Source: Xaviernesmea rhizosphaerae (lineage in GTDB: Bacteria > Pseudomonadota > Alphaproteobacteria > Rhizobiales > Rhizobiaceae). From it: a stretch of DNA of 64,000 bases. Where the stretch lies: NCBI RefSeq assembly GCF_001938945.1, contig NZ_MKIO01000026.1, forward strand, positions 1 through 64,000, written 5' to 3'. The position numbers and the translations under genes are program-made. Positions 7,963 to 17,052 of this stretch are shown piece by piece. Numbering within the stretch: the first letter of the stretch is position 1; every line of letters begins with the position of its first letter. The notes below the pieces were generated by a model. That model was not told where the DNA came from, did no database searches, and saw nothing but the letters and a program-made list of their open reading frames with translations.

Positions 7963-8466
7963 CCCGATCGATGAACTACCAGGGAAGCTCTACCGGGCGC
8001 TCCGTCCGATCTACGCCCGTGAGCCTCTATCCGGACGTGGCGCGGAAATCTATGGAGGCCGGTTCAACCCGAAAGGCGTGCCGGCCCTTTACACATCGCT
8101 GACGATCATGACTGCGCTGAGAGAAGCCAACCAGGTCGGCAATCTGCAACCGACCACGCTGGTTTCCTATGATGCCCATATCGAGCATGTCTTCGACTGC
8201 TGGGACGACACGGCCCTTCGGGCGCAAGGGATGGATATGGCGGCACTCGCCGATCCGACCTGGCGTGATCAGATGAAGGTTTCGGGGAGGCGAGAACGCG
8301 AACTTTCGCGCGTCAACTCGTCACCAACGGCTACAGCGGGCTGATCGTCAAGAGCTTCGCACCCGGCGCCATGGATGACGATATCAATTTTGTCCTTTGG
8401 ACTTGGGACAGCGCGGCTCCAAGCCGTCTTATCCTCATCGATGACGAAGGCCGACTGTCACGATAA
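7940..8466 (+). pseudogene. RES-domain toxin gene with a one-base frameshift
   Basis: RES toxins degrade NAD+. The frame from about 7940 (TTG; no ATG is available) carries the family's Arg, Glu and Ser surroundings, KLYRALRPIYAREPLSGRGA, EIYGGRFNPKGVPALYTSL and MTALREANQVG. Near 8287 a run of four G causes a shift to a premature TGA at 8344. Adding one G restores EARTRTFARQLVTNGYSG, LIVKSFAPGAMDDDINFVLW and LILIDDEGRLSR, ending at 8466. Total length is 3n+2, consistent with one lost base. The N-terminal catalytic residues remain, but the C-terminal beta strands are lost. A sequencing error is the alternative. Confidence 0.7.
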
Positions 8467-8536
8467 TGCGCGCATGACCCATCTGTGTTGGCGCGACACG
8501 CCTGCCGCGATAGCCCTGTGAGCGGCGAAGGTTGCA

Positions 8537-11500
8537 TCAAGCCGCGGCTTTCCTAGCCTCGACATCTTCCCGCACCGAGGCTGCCAGGCTTTCCTCGACC
8601 TGTGCGAGCTGGCGGCGCTTCTCGGCCAGTTCATCGCCAAAGGCGAACGTGCCGTCGAGCCGCGACCTGTAGGATCCCAGACGCTGTTTCGCGTCTAGGA
8701 GCTTCTGGCGATGACGCTCACGCTCCCCGTCGAAGTCATCCAGCGCATGCTCCAGGCGGGAGACGGCGCCAAGCGGGGTCACGGTTACGGGAAGATCGAT
8801 TTCGTAGTCAGCGCCGGTGCGCCGAAGCAGCGTCTGATAATGATAGGCGTCGCCACGACCGAACCTCTCGCCCTCATAGACGAGATTGAAACCGCCAATG
8901 CTGGCGAGGTGGACCTCGCCCTGCTGTTGAAGCTGGACAAGGGTGAGGATTTCCTTCATCAGCGCCCGCCCGGCGTCCTTGCGCTCCCGACATGGCTTGC
9001 CGCTCACCGTCATGGCGAAGTCCTTCCCTGACGTCGGGACCAGACCCTCGATGTCCTGGCCGATCTCGGCGATCCGCCTGGTCGATACTTCGATGTCCCG
9101 CTCGGCGTCCCTGATCTGCCGGCGGACCGCGAAGAGATCGTCCTCATGGGCCGCGCGCAGCCGTTCCAGCCGGGCGATCTCGGCTTCCAGTCCGGCCTTG
9201 CGCATCAGTCGCTCATCGCCGCTGGCGATGGCCTTCGCCATGGCGAACTGGTTGGCCTGGCCCTCGTTCAGATCTTCCAGGCGTCGAATGGAAGTGTCCC
9301 CCGACAGAGCGGCTGCAATGAACTTGGCCTTGCGTTCGTTGTTCTGCCACATGGTCGCGTCAAGGGAGCCCTGCGTGGCATAGGCGAAGATATCGACCTC
9401 TTCGTGCTGGTTGCCCTGGCGCACGATACGGCCTTCGCGCTGCTCAATCTGCGAGGGCAGCCAGGGGACATCGAGATGGTGGAGCGCCTTCAACCTCAAT
9501 TGCGCGTTGACACCGGTCCCCATAGTTTCCGAAGAGCCTATCAGGAAGCGGACCCTGCCGGCGCGTACGTCTGCGAACAGCCGCTGCTTGGTTTCGGTTT
9601 TCTTGTAGTCCTGCATGAAGGCGATCTGCGACGCCGGCACGCCTAGCCGGATCAGTTCGTCGCGGATCCAGCGATAGGCCGAAAAACCGCGGGACTTCTC
9701 GACACTGATCGTTCCGAGATCGGAAAAGATCATCTGGGCCGCACCGGGGAGATCGTAAGACTTGCCATCGGGGCGAAGATAGGTGCGCCCTGATGTCTCC
9801 TGCCAGATGCGATGCGCATTGCGGACGAGCAGGTTGAGCTTGTTGTCCGGCTCATCCGCCATCGCCGGCATCACCAAGCGCAAATCGATCGCCGCGTGCC
9901 GGCCGTCGGTGATCACGGAAAGCAGGATATCGTCGCCCCGCTTTGCCGGGCCGTGGCGCTCCTCGATCGCCTTGATGCGGGTTTCGAGGACCTGCTGATA
10001 CGCCTTGAACGCCGATGTCGGCTTTGCCGTCACGATCTGGCGCTTGCCGGTCGAGATCGCCGGAACCTTGACATAGGCGCGAAGGTCTTCCGGCATCACG
10101 ACGTCGGCAAAGCTGCGGAACATCGAAATCAACTCGGGGACATTGACGAAGCTGGCGAAGCGGCTAACCGGCTTGTATTTGCCGGAGGGCTGAAGCTCCA
10201 GCTCCGTCGTCGTGTCGCCAAAGGTCGAGGCCCAGGCGTCGAATTCGTGAAGACCGCGTTCTTGCAGCGCCTGATAGCCAAGCAGACGCTGGATCGAGAA
10301 CATCTCCCCGAGCGTATTGGTGATCGGCGTGCCCGAGGCCAGCACCAGCGACCGGCCCGGATTTTTCGTCTCGATGAAGCGTGATTTGACAAAGAGGTCC
10401 CAGGCACGCTGCGAGCCGTTCGCATCGATGCCTTTCAGGGTCGACATGTTGGTGGCAAAGCAGAGCTTCCGAAACTCCTGCGCCTCGTCGACGACGATCT
10501 GGTCAACACCGATTTCGGCGATGGTCAGGAGGTCATCCTTGCGGGTGGAGAGTGCCAGCAGGCGCTCGGCCAAACCCTCCTTCAGACGTTCGAGCCGCTT
10601 GCGCGAAACGCGATCCTCACTGTCGACCTTGGTCAGCAGATCCTCGTAGAGTTGCAGCTCGCCCTGGATCATCTGTTGCTCGAAGGCCGAAGGCACGGCG
10701 ATGAAACGGAAGGCAGAGTGGGTAATGATGATCGCGTCCCATGTTGCCGTGGCGGCGCGCGACAGGAAGCGGGCGCGCTTGTCCCTGGTAAAGTTGGTCT
10801 CGTCGGCAACAAGGATTCTCGCGTTCGGATAAAGCGCCAGGAACTCGCGGGCCGCCTGCGCCAGGCAATGGCCGGGAACCACCAGCATGGCTTTCGCGAT
10901 CAGGCCGAGACGCTTCTGTTCCATGATCGCCGCTGCCATGGTCATGGTCTTCCCCGCGCCGACGGCATGAGCAAGATAGGTGGAACCGGAGCAGACGATC
11001 CGCCAGATGCCGCGCTTCTGATGGCCGTAAAGCGTAAAGGCGCTCGAGGCGCCCGGCAGCTTCAGGTGCGTGCCGTCAAATTTGCGCGGTGCGATATTGT
11101 TGAAGCGGTCATTATAAACCCGGGCCAGGCGGTCGGTTCGATCGGGATCGGTCCAGACCCAGTTCTGGAACGCCTGCTTGATCTTCTGCAGCTTGTCGCG
11201 CACGGCTTCGGTGTCGATGACATTCAGCACACGTCGCTCGCTGCCATCCTCGTCCTTGATGATGTCGAAGATCTGCGGCACCCGGCTGTTCAGCGCGTCG
11301 GCAAGCAGTTCCCCGGCGTGGCGGCGGCTGGTCCCCCATTCGGACGTGCCGGCGGCGCTGTAGCCGAGCTGACGCGCATCGACCGTCCACGAGCCGATAT
11401 CCGGCATGTGGTGTATCCTGATCTCGACGCCCATGGTTTCCTTGACGAAGGCCACCACGTCGGATGCCGGTATCCAGGGGCTGCCGAGACGCGCGGTGAT

Positions 11501-13633
11501 ATCGGAGGGGCGAAGGTCGGCAGGTTGCACCGCCTGCAGCGCCCGGACATTGCGCTCATAGGCCGGATCGAGCGCGGCGATCGCCTCCGCCGCCTTCAGC
11601 TTGTCACGCACAGGACCGGACAGATAAGCATCTGAGGTCAGCCAGACGCCATCGACAGGGTTCTGGAACACCGTGTCGCCGAGCTCCCCTACGACATCGC
11701 CGGGATCGCGATGCAGCAGTTCGGCGATATGCTCGAGATCAACATTGCCGCGCTCGTTCAGCACGACAGCCAGCGCATCGGCAGCGCTTGTGATCACCGG
11801 CGGCGCGGGCGGCGCAATAACCCGGGTGGTGAAGATCGGACCCGGCCTCGCCGTATCCGTCTCCAGATCGTAATCCTCGACGGAGGCGACCAGCCAGCAG
11901 TCGGGATCGTCCCGGAAGGGCTGGAGGTTCGGCTGGTGATGGGTTTCCTTCACCTCCCCGGTCTGAGTGTCTTGCATTATCGAGACCGTGGTGTGATTGA
12001 TCGGGCCGAAGGCGCGCACAAAGTTCGACCAGGCAATGCGCAGCCTGACCTGCAACTCCTTCCACGGGCGATCCTGCTCCTGTGCCTTCAGCACGGCGCG
12101 CACGGCATCGCGGACAGGGATCAGCTTGCTGATGATACGGAGCTGTTTCTCAGATACGCCATCGGCAGAACGGCCCTTGCGCAGCTTGATCTCAACCGGC
12201 GCGCCATCGACCATCTGCATGAGGCCTCGGGCATGATCGATGAAGAAGCTGCCTTCGCGGATCGAGACGTCCGGGCGAAGGTCGACGATCTCGCCGAGCT
12301 CCTCTTCCAGATTGACGTCGATTGCGTCCGGCTCGCCGTCATAGCAACGTTCCGGAAGCCGGGAGATGGCGGCGTTCAGCGCGGCTTCCAGATCGACGCC
12401 GGAGCGAGAACGGCAGGTATAGGTCTCGCCGAACGGCCCGGATGTCAACGCGTGGTCGCCGAGTACAAAGTCCGGATGGCGGGCAAACCAGCGATTAACG
12501 CGGACGGTGCCCACGTCATCCGTCGCCGGACGGATCTCATTGACATCAAGCCACATCTGATCGCCCTCCGGCTCGCCCACCTTACGCTTGCGGAAGAACA
12601 GGACGTCCACCACGACATCCGTGCCGGCGTCACGGCGGAAACTACCCTCGGGCAACCGAATGGCTGCGATCAGATCTGCGGATTTGGCGATATGTTCGCG
12701 TGCGGTAACATCGGCCTTGTCCATTGTCCCAGCACTGGTGACGAAGGCGGCAAGCGCGCCGGGCCTTAGCAGATTGATCGAGCGGGCGATGAAGTAGTCG
12801 TGCAGGTGCAGCCCAAGCGACCGGTATTGCCGGTCGGAGCGCACGGTCCGGTCGGAGAAGGGCGGGTTGCCGATGGCGAGATCGTAGATTGCTGCGAGAT
12901 CGGTGTGCACAAAATCGCCTTCGATAATCCGGGCCCTCGGCTGCAACAGCCGCGCAATCCGCGCCGTCACGGGATCGAGTTCCACACCCGTGACGTAGGA
13001 GACACCCCGGAAGGCTTCCGGCATCAGCGCCGGAAACAGCCCGGTGCCGATACCCGGCTCCAGCACGCGGCCGCCGCGCCAGCCCATCCGCTGCAACCCG
13101 GCCCAGATCGCCCGGATGATGAATTCCGGCGTGAAATGCGCATACTGCGTGCAGCGCGACAGGCTGGCATAATCGCCATCCGACACGGCGTTCTCCAGCG
13201 CCGAGCCGAGATCATCCCAGCCATCGCGGAAATCCACCTCGCCTGGACGGCGGAACATGCCGGTCGCCAGTTCGGATGCGCCGAAACCGGTGAAACAGAT
13301 CAGCTTCGCCTGCTCCTCTCTCGTGGCCGGGCGGTCCTGCTTTTCGATCTCGTTGGCGGTCAGGATTGCCGCGAGATTCAGACGCGCTCGCTCTTTCCAT
13401 GACGGAGGAAGGCCGCGATCTTCGCTGTCGGAGAAGTGAAAGTTTGCGCAATCGCCCTGCCGACGCGGTTTTAGCGGTCGAGAGGTCTTGATCGGCACGG
13501 AGGGCGCACGCGCAGGCGGCGTGGCATAAGAGGTGTCGTCATTTGTCGCAAGTCCACCGCATGCGGTGACGCCGAGAACGGATGACAGGGCGCTGCTGCC
13601 AAACATGTCGAGGGTGAACGGGTCGTTGCTCAC
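8537..13633 (-). CDS. Giant N6-adenine methylase-like / SF2 helicase fusion
   Basis: A 1698-residue protein starting with GTG after AGAAGGAAATTTCC. Residues about 160-340 form an adenine-methyltransferase fold: motif I VLEPGIGTGLF (190-200) and motif IV NPPF (256-259). A Walker A LAHAVGAGKTMTM lies near 890, the DEAQ box near 1046 (VVDEAQEFRK), and the helicase C-terminal motifs MGTGVNAQ and QREGRIVRQGNQ near 1360-1410. A coiled-coil tail follows (EAEIARLERLRAAHEDD). The architecture matches the COG4646 group, related to phage DarB-type antirestriction proteins, common on rhizobial plasmids and ICEs. A role in protecting incoming DNA is plausible but inferred. The last 40 codons of a paralogue lie at 16899-17018. 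Confidence 0.85.
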   Translation of the reverse strand: MSNDPFTLDMFGSSALSSVLGVTACGGLATNDDTSYATPPARAPSVPIKTSRPLKPRRQGDCANFHFSDSEDRGLPPSWKERARLNLAAILTANEIEKQDRPATREEQAKLICFTGFGASELATGMFRRPGEVDFRDGWDDLGSALENAVSDGDYASLSRCTQYAHFTPEFIIRAIWAGLQRMGWRGGRVLEPGIGTGLFPALMPEAFRGVSYVTGVELDPVTARIARLLQPRARIIEGDFVHTDLAAIYDLAIGNPPFSDRTVRSDRQYRSLGLHLHDYFIARSINLLRPGALAAFVTSAGTMDKADVTAREHIAKSADLIAAIRLPEGSFRRDAGTDVVVDVLFFRKRKVGEPEGDQMWLDVNEIRPATDDVGTVRVNRWFARHPDFVLGDHALTSGPFGETYTCRSRSGVDLEAALNAAISRLPERCYDGEPDAIDVNLEEELGEIVDLRPDVSIREGSFFIDHARGLMQMVDGAPVEIKLRKGRSADGVSEKQLRIISKLIPVRDAVRAVLKAQEQDRPWKELQVRLRIAWSNFVRAFGPINHTTVSIMQDTQTGEVKETHHQPNLQPFRDDPDCWLVASVEDYDLETDTARPGPIFTTRVIAPPAPPVITSAADALAVVLNERGNVDLEHIAELLHRDPGDVVGELGDTVFQNPVDGVWLTSDAYLSGPVRDKLKAAEAIAALDPAYERNVRALQAVQPADLRPSDITARLGSPWIPASDVVAFVKETMGVEIRIHHMPDIGSWTVDARQLGYSAAGTSEWGTSRRHAGELLADALNSRVPQIFDIIKDEDGSERRVLNVIDTEAVRDKLQKIKQAFQNWVWTDPDRTDRLARVYNDRFNNIAPRKFDGTHLKLPGASSAFTLYGHQKRGIWRIVCSGSTYLAHAVGAGKTMTMAAAIMEQKRLGLIAKAMLVVPGHCLAQAAREFLALYPNARILVADETNFTRDKRARFLSRAATATWDAIIITHSAFRFIAVPSAFEQQMIQGELQLYEDLLTKVDSEDRVSRKRLERLKEGLAERLLALSTRKDDLLTIAEIGVDQIVVDEAQEFRKLCFATNMSTLKGIDANGSQRAWDLFVKSRFIETKNPGRSLVLASGTPITNTLGEMFSIQRLLGYQALQERGLHEFDAWASTFGDTTTELELQPSGKYKPVSRFASFVNVPELISMFRSFADVVMPEDLRAYVKVPAISTGKRQIVTAKPTSAFKAYQQVLETRIKAIEERHGPAKRGDDILLSVITDGRHAAIDLRLVMPAMADEPDNKLNLLVRNAHRIWQETSGRTYLRPDGKSYDLPGAAQMIFSDLGTISVEKSRGFSAYRWIRDELIRLGVPASQIAFMQDYKKTETKQRLFADVRAGRVRFLIGSSETMGTGVNAQLRLKALHHLDVPWLPSQIEQREGRIVRQGNQHEEVDIFAYATQGSLDATMWQNNERKAKFIAAALSGDTSIRRLEDLNEGQANQFAMAKAIASGDERLMRKAGLEAEIARLERLRAAHEDDLFAVRRQIRDAERDIEVSTRRIAEIGQDIEGLVPTSGKDFAMTVSGKPCRERKDAGRALMKEILTLVQLQQQGEVHLASIGGFNLVYEGERFGRGDAYHYQTLLRRTGADYEIDLPVTVTPLGAVSRLEHALDDFDGERERHRQKLLDAKQRLGSYRSRLDGTFAFGDELAEKRRQLAQVEESLAASVREDVEARKAAA

Positions 13634-13766
13634 GGAAATTTCCTTCTCTGATCGAAAACGCAGGTCATCGTCCTGCTGGAGGCACCAGCCGGCTGGAAAT
13701 GCGCGGAATGTCGGGGATTGGTGGCCGTCCGTTCGTTATGGTCGGTGGGAGAACGCCGGCCTCGTG

Positions 13767-13940
13767 TCACGCTGCGATCACAGCCGGGCCGTGATGACTG
13801 CGCATGACAGGCGTCGCTGGGACTGGTCCGGAGGTCGGAGGGACCGTCGGTGGGGTTGCATCGGGACCATTGTCGTTGGCGGCAGCCGGAATCGCCGGAC
13901 GGCTCTGACGCTGGAGTGGATAGGGCGTCCTGGTGTTCAT
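13767..13940 (-). CDS. Small conserved Pro-rich protein (57 aa)
   Basis: Starts MNTRTPYPLQRQSRPAIPAA after GAGAGGGCGAC. The sequence is low-complexity, Pro/Ala-rich (DATPPTVPPTSGPVPATP) with no domain I recognise. It lies between the DUF1419 gene and the methylase on the same strand, 12 bases from the former, and so is probably co-transcribed. The start and reality of this ORF are less certain than its neighbours. Confidence 0.45.
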   Translation of the reverse strand: MNTRTPYPLQRQSRPAIPAAANDNGPDATPPTVPPTSGPVPATPVMRSHHGPAVIAA

Positions 13941-13951
13941 GTCGCCCTCTC

Positions 13952-14554
13952 TCAAGCGGCCGCGGTAGACGGGAGATGGCGCAGATGGACCGGCAACTTG
14001 GCGGCAATTTCGTCATCGCTCAGATGATCGAGCCGCTTCAGGGTCGTGCCGCGGCCTTGGATATAGAGCATGATGATGCGCTTGCCCCGATCCTCTTCCG
14101 GCCACGATTCACCGGCATAGCCGCCATAGTCATCCGCCGTGGAACTCCAGATATGCTCGAGGCGCTCTTCGCGCGTCATTGCCCGAACGGGACGGCTTTC
14201 CCGCGTGATGATGGCCATCCGCAACTGCTCTAGGGAGGCGCTGTCCGAGAGATCGCAATAGCCGTGGAAATACCGGACCTGGCCATCGATCCGCAGGGCG
14301 AAGAACACAGATGTGACGGATCCCGTCAGGAACTCGCGCATTGCAAACATCGATCCGCGGATCCACAAGGGCGTGAGGATCTCGAACATGTAATCGTGCT
14401 CACGCTCGGTGATTTCGAACCATTCGCCAGCGTAAAGCGCGCTTGCGTCGCCATCGAAACGGTCCGGTCGCTGCGCATGGCGGTCGAACATGCGGAACAT
14501 CTGCCCGCGGTCGGCAACGCCTTGATAGACTTTGCGGATGGATGAACGGGTCAT
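13952..14554 (-). CDS. DUF1419 domain protein
   Basis: A 200-residue protein starting MTRSSIRKVYQGVADRGQMF after GAAGGAGCCCGCTC. It has the conserved DUF1419 core: MFDRHAQRPDRFDGDASALY, EWFEITEREHDYMFEILTPLW, and GSVTSVFFALRIDGQVRYFH. DUF1419 proteins are found almost only on rhizobial plasmids and ICEs beside methylase-helicase and Toprim genes. No function is known. The longer open frame upstream of this ATG is not conserved and lacks a ribosome-binding site. Confidence 0.8.
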   Translation of the reverse strand: MTRSSIRKVYQGVADRGQMFRMFDRHAQRPDRFDGDASALYAGEWFEITEREHDYMFEILTPLWIRGSMFAMREFLTGSVTSVFFALRIDGQVRYFHGYCDLSDSASLEQLRMAIITRESRPVRAMTREERLEHIWSSTADDYGGYAGESWPEEDRGKRIIMLYIQGRGTTLKRLDHLSDDEIAAKLPVHLRHLPSTAAA

Positions 14555-14695
14555 GAGCGGGCTCCTTCGGCCTCGTTGGGCCGGAGCGCGGCGTATCCTC
14601 ATGGTCGCCATCGTCTCTTCAGCCCTTCCTGACCCCTCCCGCACCGCCGCGTCGCCGTCCGTCCGGGTCAAGGGCCGGCAAGGCCGGGCGAAGCG

Positions 14696-15661
14696 TCACC
14701 CTTGATGCGGACGACGGACACGCGGCAGGCCTCCTCGTCCTGCCCTCATCTTCCATTCCTTCCTCTCTTTTTCCCTGGCTTTCAGTGCATCATTCCAATC
14801 CTCGGCTGGCGGCTTCAGTCGCAGCCATTCGCACCCTGTCTCATCGGCAATGTCCCGGAGTCGGCTGGCAAAGGTCTCGCCCTGACAATTGGCGTCGGTC
14901 GCCGCGATAAGAACAGCGCCAGGACAGGCGGCCAGCTTGCGGACCGCGGCTTCTGTTGCCGGAGACCATCCACCGCCGGTGCTCAAGTAGACGCTGCCCT
15001 CACGAAGCCCCTCGAAGGCAGCAAGGCTCATGGCGTCGATTGCCGCCTCAGTGACGCAGAAGCGCGAGCCATCCGCCTCGCCCAAGCGAAACAGCACCTT
15101 CGATCCTCTGGTCGAAAATCCCCGCCAATGGGGGCCTCGCTCTTCCCAACCAGTGACGACGCCGGCGTCACCGACATGAGCCGCCCACATGCTCCCTTGC
15201 GGACCTTCCCGCAGACCATCCTGACGGATGGTGGCGCGAATGATGGTATCCGGAAGGGAACGCTCGCGACTGAGATAGCGCCAGGTCATCGAGCCCGGCC
15301 ACGGCCTGAGCCGCTTCGTCCATCGTTCGGGGATAGACGTTTCCGGCTTCGTTTCTCGGGCAGCGCGTTTCCAGAGGGGTTCCTGTGGAACAAAGCCGAC
15401 GAGCGATGCGACGCGCTCCATCGCCTCAACGAAAGGCACACGGTCAAGATGTTCGACCAGGCTGAACACATCGCCCTTGGCATCGGATAGCGGATCAAAC
15501 CACCCCCGCCCACCATGGATGACGATGACGATCTCGCTCCTGCGGCGATACTTGAACGCCTTACGGGTGCTCTCCTTCAGGTCGATCCGAAACCCGGCCT
15601 GCTCCAGCAAGGCAGCGCATGGCACGCAGTCCCGGAGGTCTTCCAGTTTCTGTTTTTCCAT
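14696..15661 (-). CDS. DUF3991 / Toprim-domain protein
   Basis: A 321-residue protein starting MEKQKLEDLRDCVPCAALLE. The N-terminal region resembles the zinc-finger/DUF3991 part of primase-like proteins (DLKESTRKAFKYRRRSE, GDVFSLVEHLDRV). The Toprim fold lies in the C-terminal half: CVTEAAIDAMSLAAFEG gives the conserved Glu and VLIAATDANCQGE the DxD-like element. Such proteins may prime or nick DNA during transfer or replication of the element. An upstream in-frame ATG at 15736 adds 25 unconserved residues. It is the first gene of the backbone block. Confidence 0.75.
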   Translation of the reverse strand: MEKQKLEDLRDCVPCAALLEQAGFRIDLKESTRKAFKYRRRSEIVIVIHGGRGWFDPLSDAKGDVFSLVEHLDRVPFVEAMERVASLVGFVPQEPLWKRAARETKPETSIPERWTKRLRPWPGSMTWRYLSRERSLPDTIIRATIRQDGLREGPQGSMWAAHVGDAGVVTGWEERGPHWRGFSTRGSKVLFRLGEADGSRFCVTEAAIDAMSLAAFEGLREGSVYLSTGGGWSPATEAAVRKLAACPGAVLIAATDANCQGETFASRLRDIADETGCEWLRLKPPAEDWNDALKAREKERKEWKMRAGRGGLPRVRRPHQG

Positions 15662-15854
15662 TTTTCCCAGCGCTTTCGCGTCCGCCCTTCTCTCCAGATT
15701 GGCTTTTCCCGCAACTTGCGGCACCGTTTCCGGCATTCCGCGAAGAGCAAAGGGGGCAAGGGCGCGGCTGGCAATAAAGAGTTACCTGTCTCGTTTGCGG
15801 GTTCAGACCAGCCGCGGCGCAGCCTCCCTTGCCGCCTGAGGCTCGCAAGCGGCA

Positions 15855-16022
15855 TCAAGGGGATGAGAAGGTATCCATGAGACCCGCCCGAACATATTCA
15901 TGAACGATCTCCAGATCGTCTTCGTCATCGAGTTCGTCGCTAGGTAGAATGCTGAACTCGTTGCCCGACCTGAACAAAGTAACCGGAACTATCAGGGTGC
16001 GGGAAATTGCGAAAGCGTGACG
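15855..16022 (-). pseudogene. C-terminal remnant of an unknown gene
   Basis: An open minus frame without a start codon reads HAFAISRTLIVPVTLFRSGN, EFSILPSDELDDEDDLEIVH and EYVRAGLMDTFSSP before its stop at 15855. It looks protein-like (acidic, in-frame for 56 codons) and ends 24 bases from the left end of the IS6 element, so the 5' part was probably lost when the element entered. Confidence 0.4.
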
Positions 16023-16045
16023 TTAAGCGTGTGCAACATCCTGTG

Positions 16046-16851
16046 GGCACAGTCAACTTAACGGATTATGGCCTTAAACGTTGGATGTTCGCCCATGATT
16101 GATCGAGATCCTTTTTATCGCCATCGTTTTACCGCCGAAGTCATTGCCCATGCCGTGTGGCTTTATTTCCGGTTCCCTCTGAGCCTGCGTATGGTCGAAG
16201 ACATGCTAGCGGTATGAGGGATCATTGTTTCGCATCAAACAATCCGGCTATGGGCAGAGAAATTCGGACGAACCTTCGCCAACCGGATCAGGCAACGTTC
16301 GTGCGGTCGGCTCGGCGATAAATGGCACCTCGACGAGGCCGTTATTTCTATCCGAGGCGAGAAGCATTGGATGTGGCGAGCGGTTGATCAGGACGGATTT
16401 GTCCTTGAGGTTCTGGTGCAAAGCCGCCGAAATGCCAAGGCAGCCAAACGCCTGATGCGCAAGTTGCTTAGGCGCCAGGGCCAAGCGCCACGCGTGATGG
16501 TGACCGACAAGCTGCGATCGTATGACGCCGCAAAACGGGAGATCATGCCCTGCGTCGAGCACCGCTCCCACAAGGGCCTCAACAATCGGGCGGAGAACTC
16601 CCATCAGCCGATCCGACGGCGAGAGCGGACCATGAAGCGCTTCAAATCACGGCGACAGTTGCAGCGCTTCGTCTCCATTCACGATCCAATCGCCAACCTC
16701 TTCCACATTCCACGACACGACATTTCCATCAGCCACTATCGCGAATTGCGCACCGCTGCCATGAACATGTGGGCAGCAATCGCCCGCTTACAATCGGCAG
16801 GTCGAGCAGGCAGATATCCCGTCGTCTGGCCGACGTTAAGTTTACGGTGCC
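16046..16851 (+). mobile_element. IS6-family insertion sequence
   Basis: An 806-bp element. The terminal repeats are GGCACAGTCAACTTAACG (16046-16063) and the inverted GGCACCGTAAACTTAACG (16834-16851), matching at 16 of 18 positions. Length and single transposase gene fit the IS6 family. The eight bases outside the ends (ATCCTGTG left, GGTTGGCG right) do not match, so there is no target duplication, which suggests rearrangement after insertion. Confidence 0.85.
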
Positions 16852-16886
16852 GGTTGGCGGAGCATCAGCGGCGGCTTGTCTCCTAA
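16095..16886 (+). pseudogene. IS6-family transposase with an internal TGA
   Basis: The frame starts MIDRDPFYRHRFTAEVIAHA and carries the IS6 DDE domain: KWHLDEAVISIRGEKHWMWR (first Asp), VMVTDKLRSYDAA (second Asp) and HKGLNNRAENSHQPIRRRE (Glu). Codon 41 is TGA at 16215-16217 (MLAV-stop-GIIVSHQTIRLW), most simply a CGA-to-TGA change. The stop codon inside the element is also missing, so the frame runs through the right terminal repeat to 16886. A product starting after the TGA would lack the N-terminal helix-turn-helix. Confidence 0.75.
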
Positions 16887-16898
16887 CAGTCGCGCCAA

Positions 16899-17018
16899 GG
16901 TGGAGCCTTCGCGTTCTCCGACGAGTTGGCGGAAAAGCGGCGGCGACTGCGCGAGGTCGAGGAAGCGCTGGCGAAGTCTGCGCGTGGTGATGCCGAAGCG
17001 CAGGGAGTCGCCGCTTGA
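16899..17018 (+). pseudogene. 3' end of a second methylase-helicase gene
   Basis: Forty codons read GGAFAFSDELAEKRRRLREV then EEALAKSARGDAEAQGVAA-stop. This is clearly paralogous to the C terminus of the 1698-residue protein (GTFAFGDELAEKRRQLAQVE, ESLAASVREDVEARKAAA). The rest of the gene is gone; the IS6 right end is 48 bases upstream. Orientation is opposite to the intact copy. Confidence 0.8.
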
Positions 17019-17052
17019 CGCGTTCGCTCATGTAACGGCCTCACCAAGCCTC

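Noticed and set aside
10652..13402. Several long plus-strand frames opposite the methylase-helicase
   Set aside because: No family motifs or ribosome-binding sites; the minus frame is continuous over 5 kb with methylase and helicase motifs.
16038..16859. Eight-base target duplication of the IS6 element
   Set aside because: The flanks ATCCTGTG and GGTTGGCG do not match.
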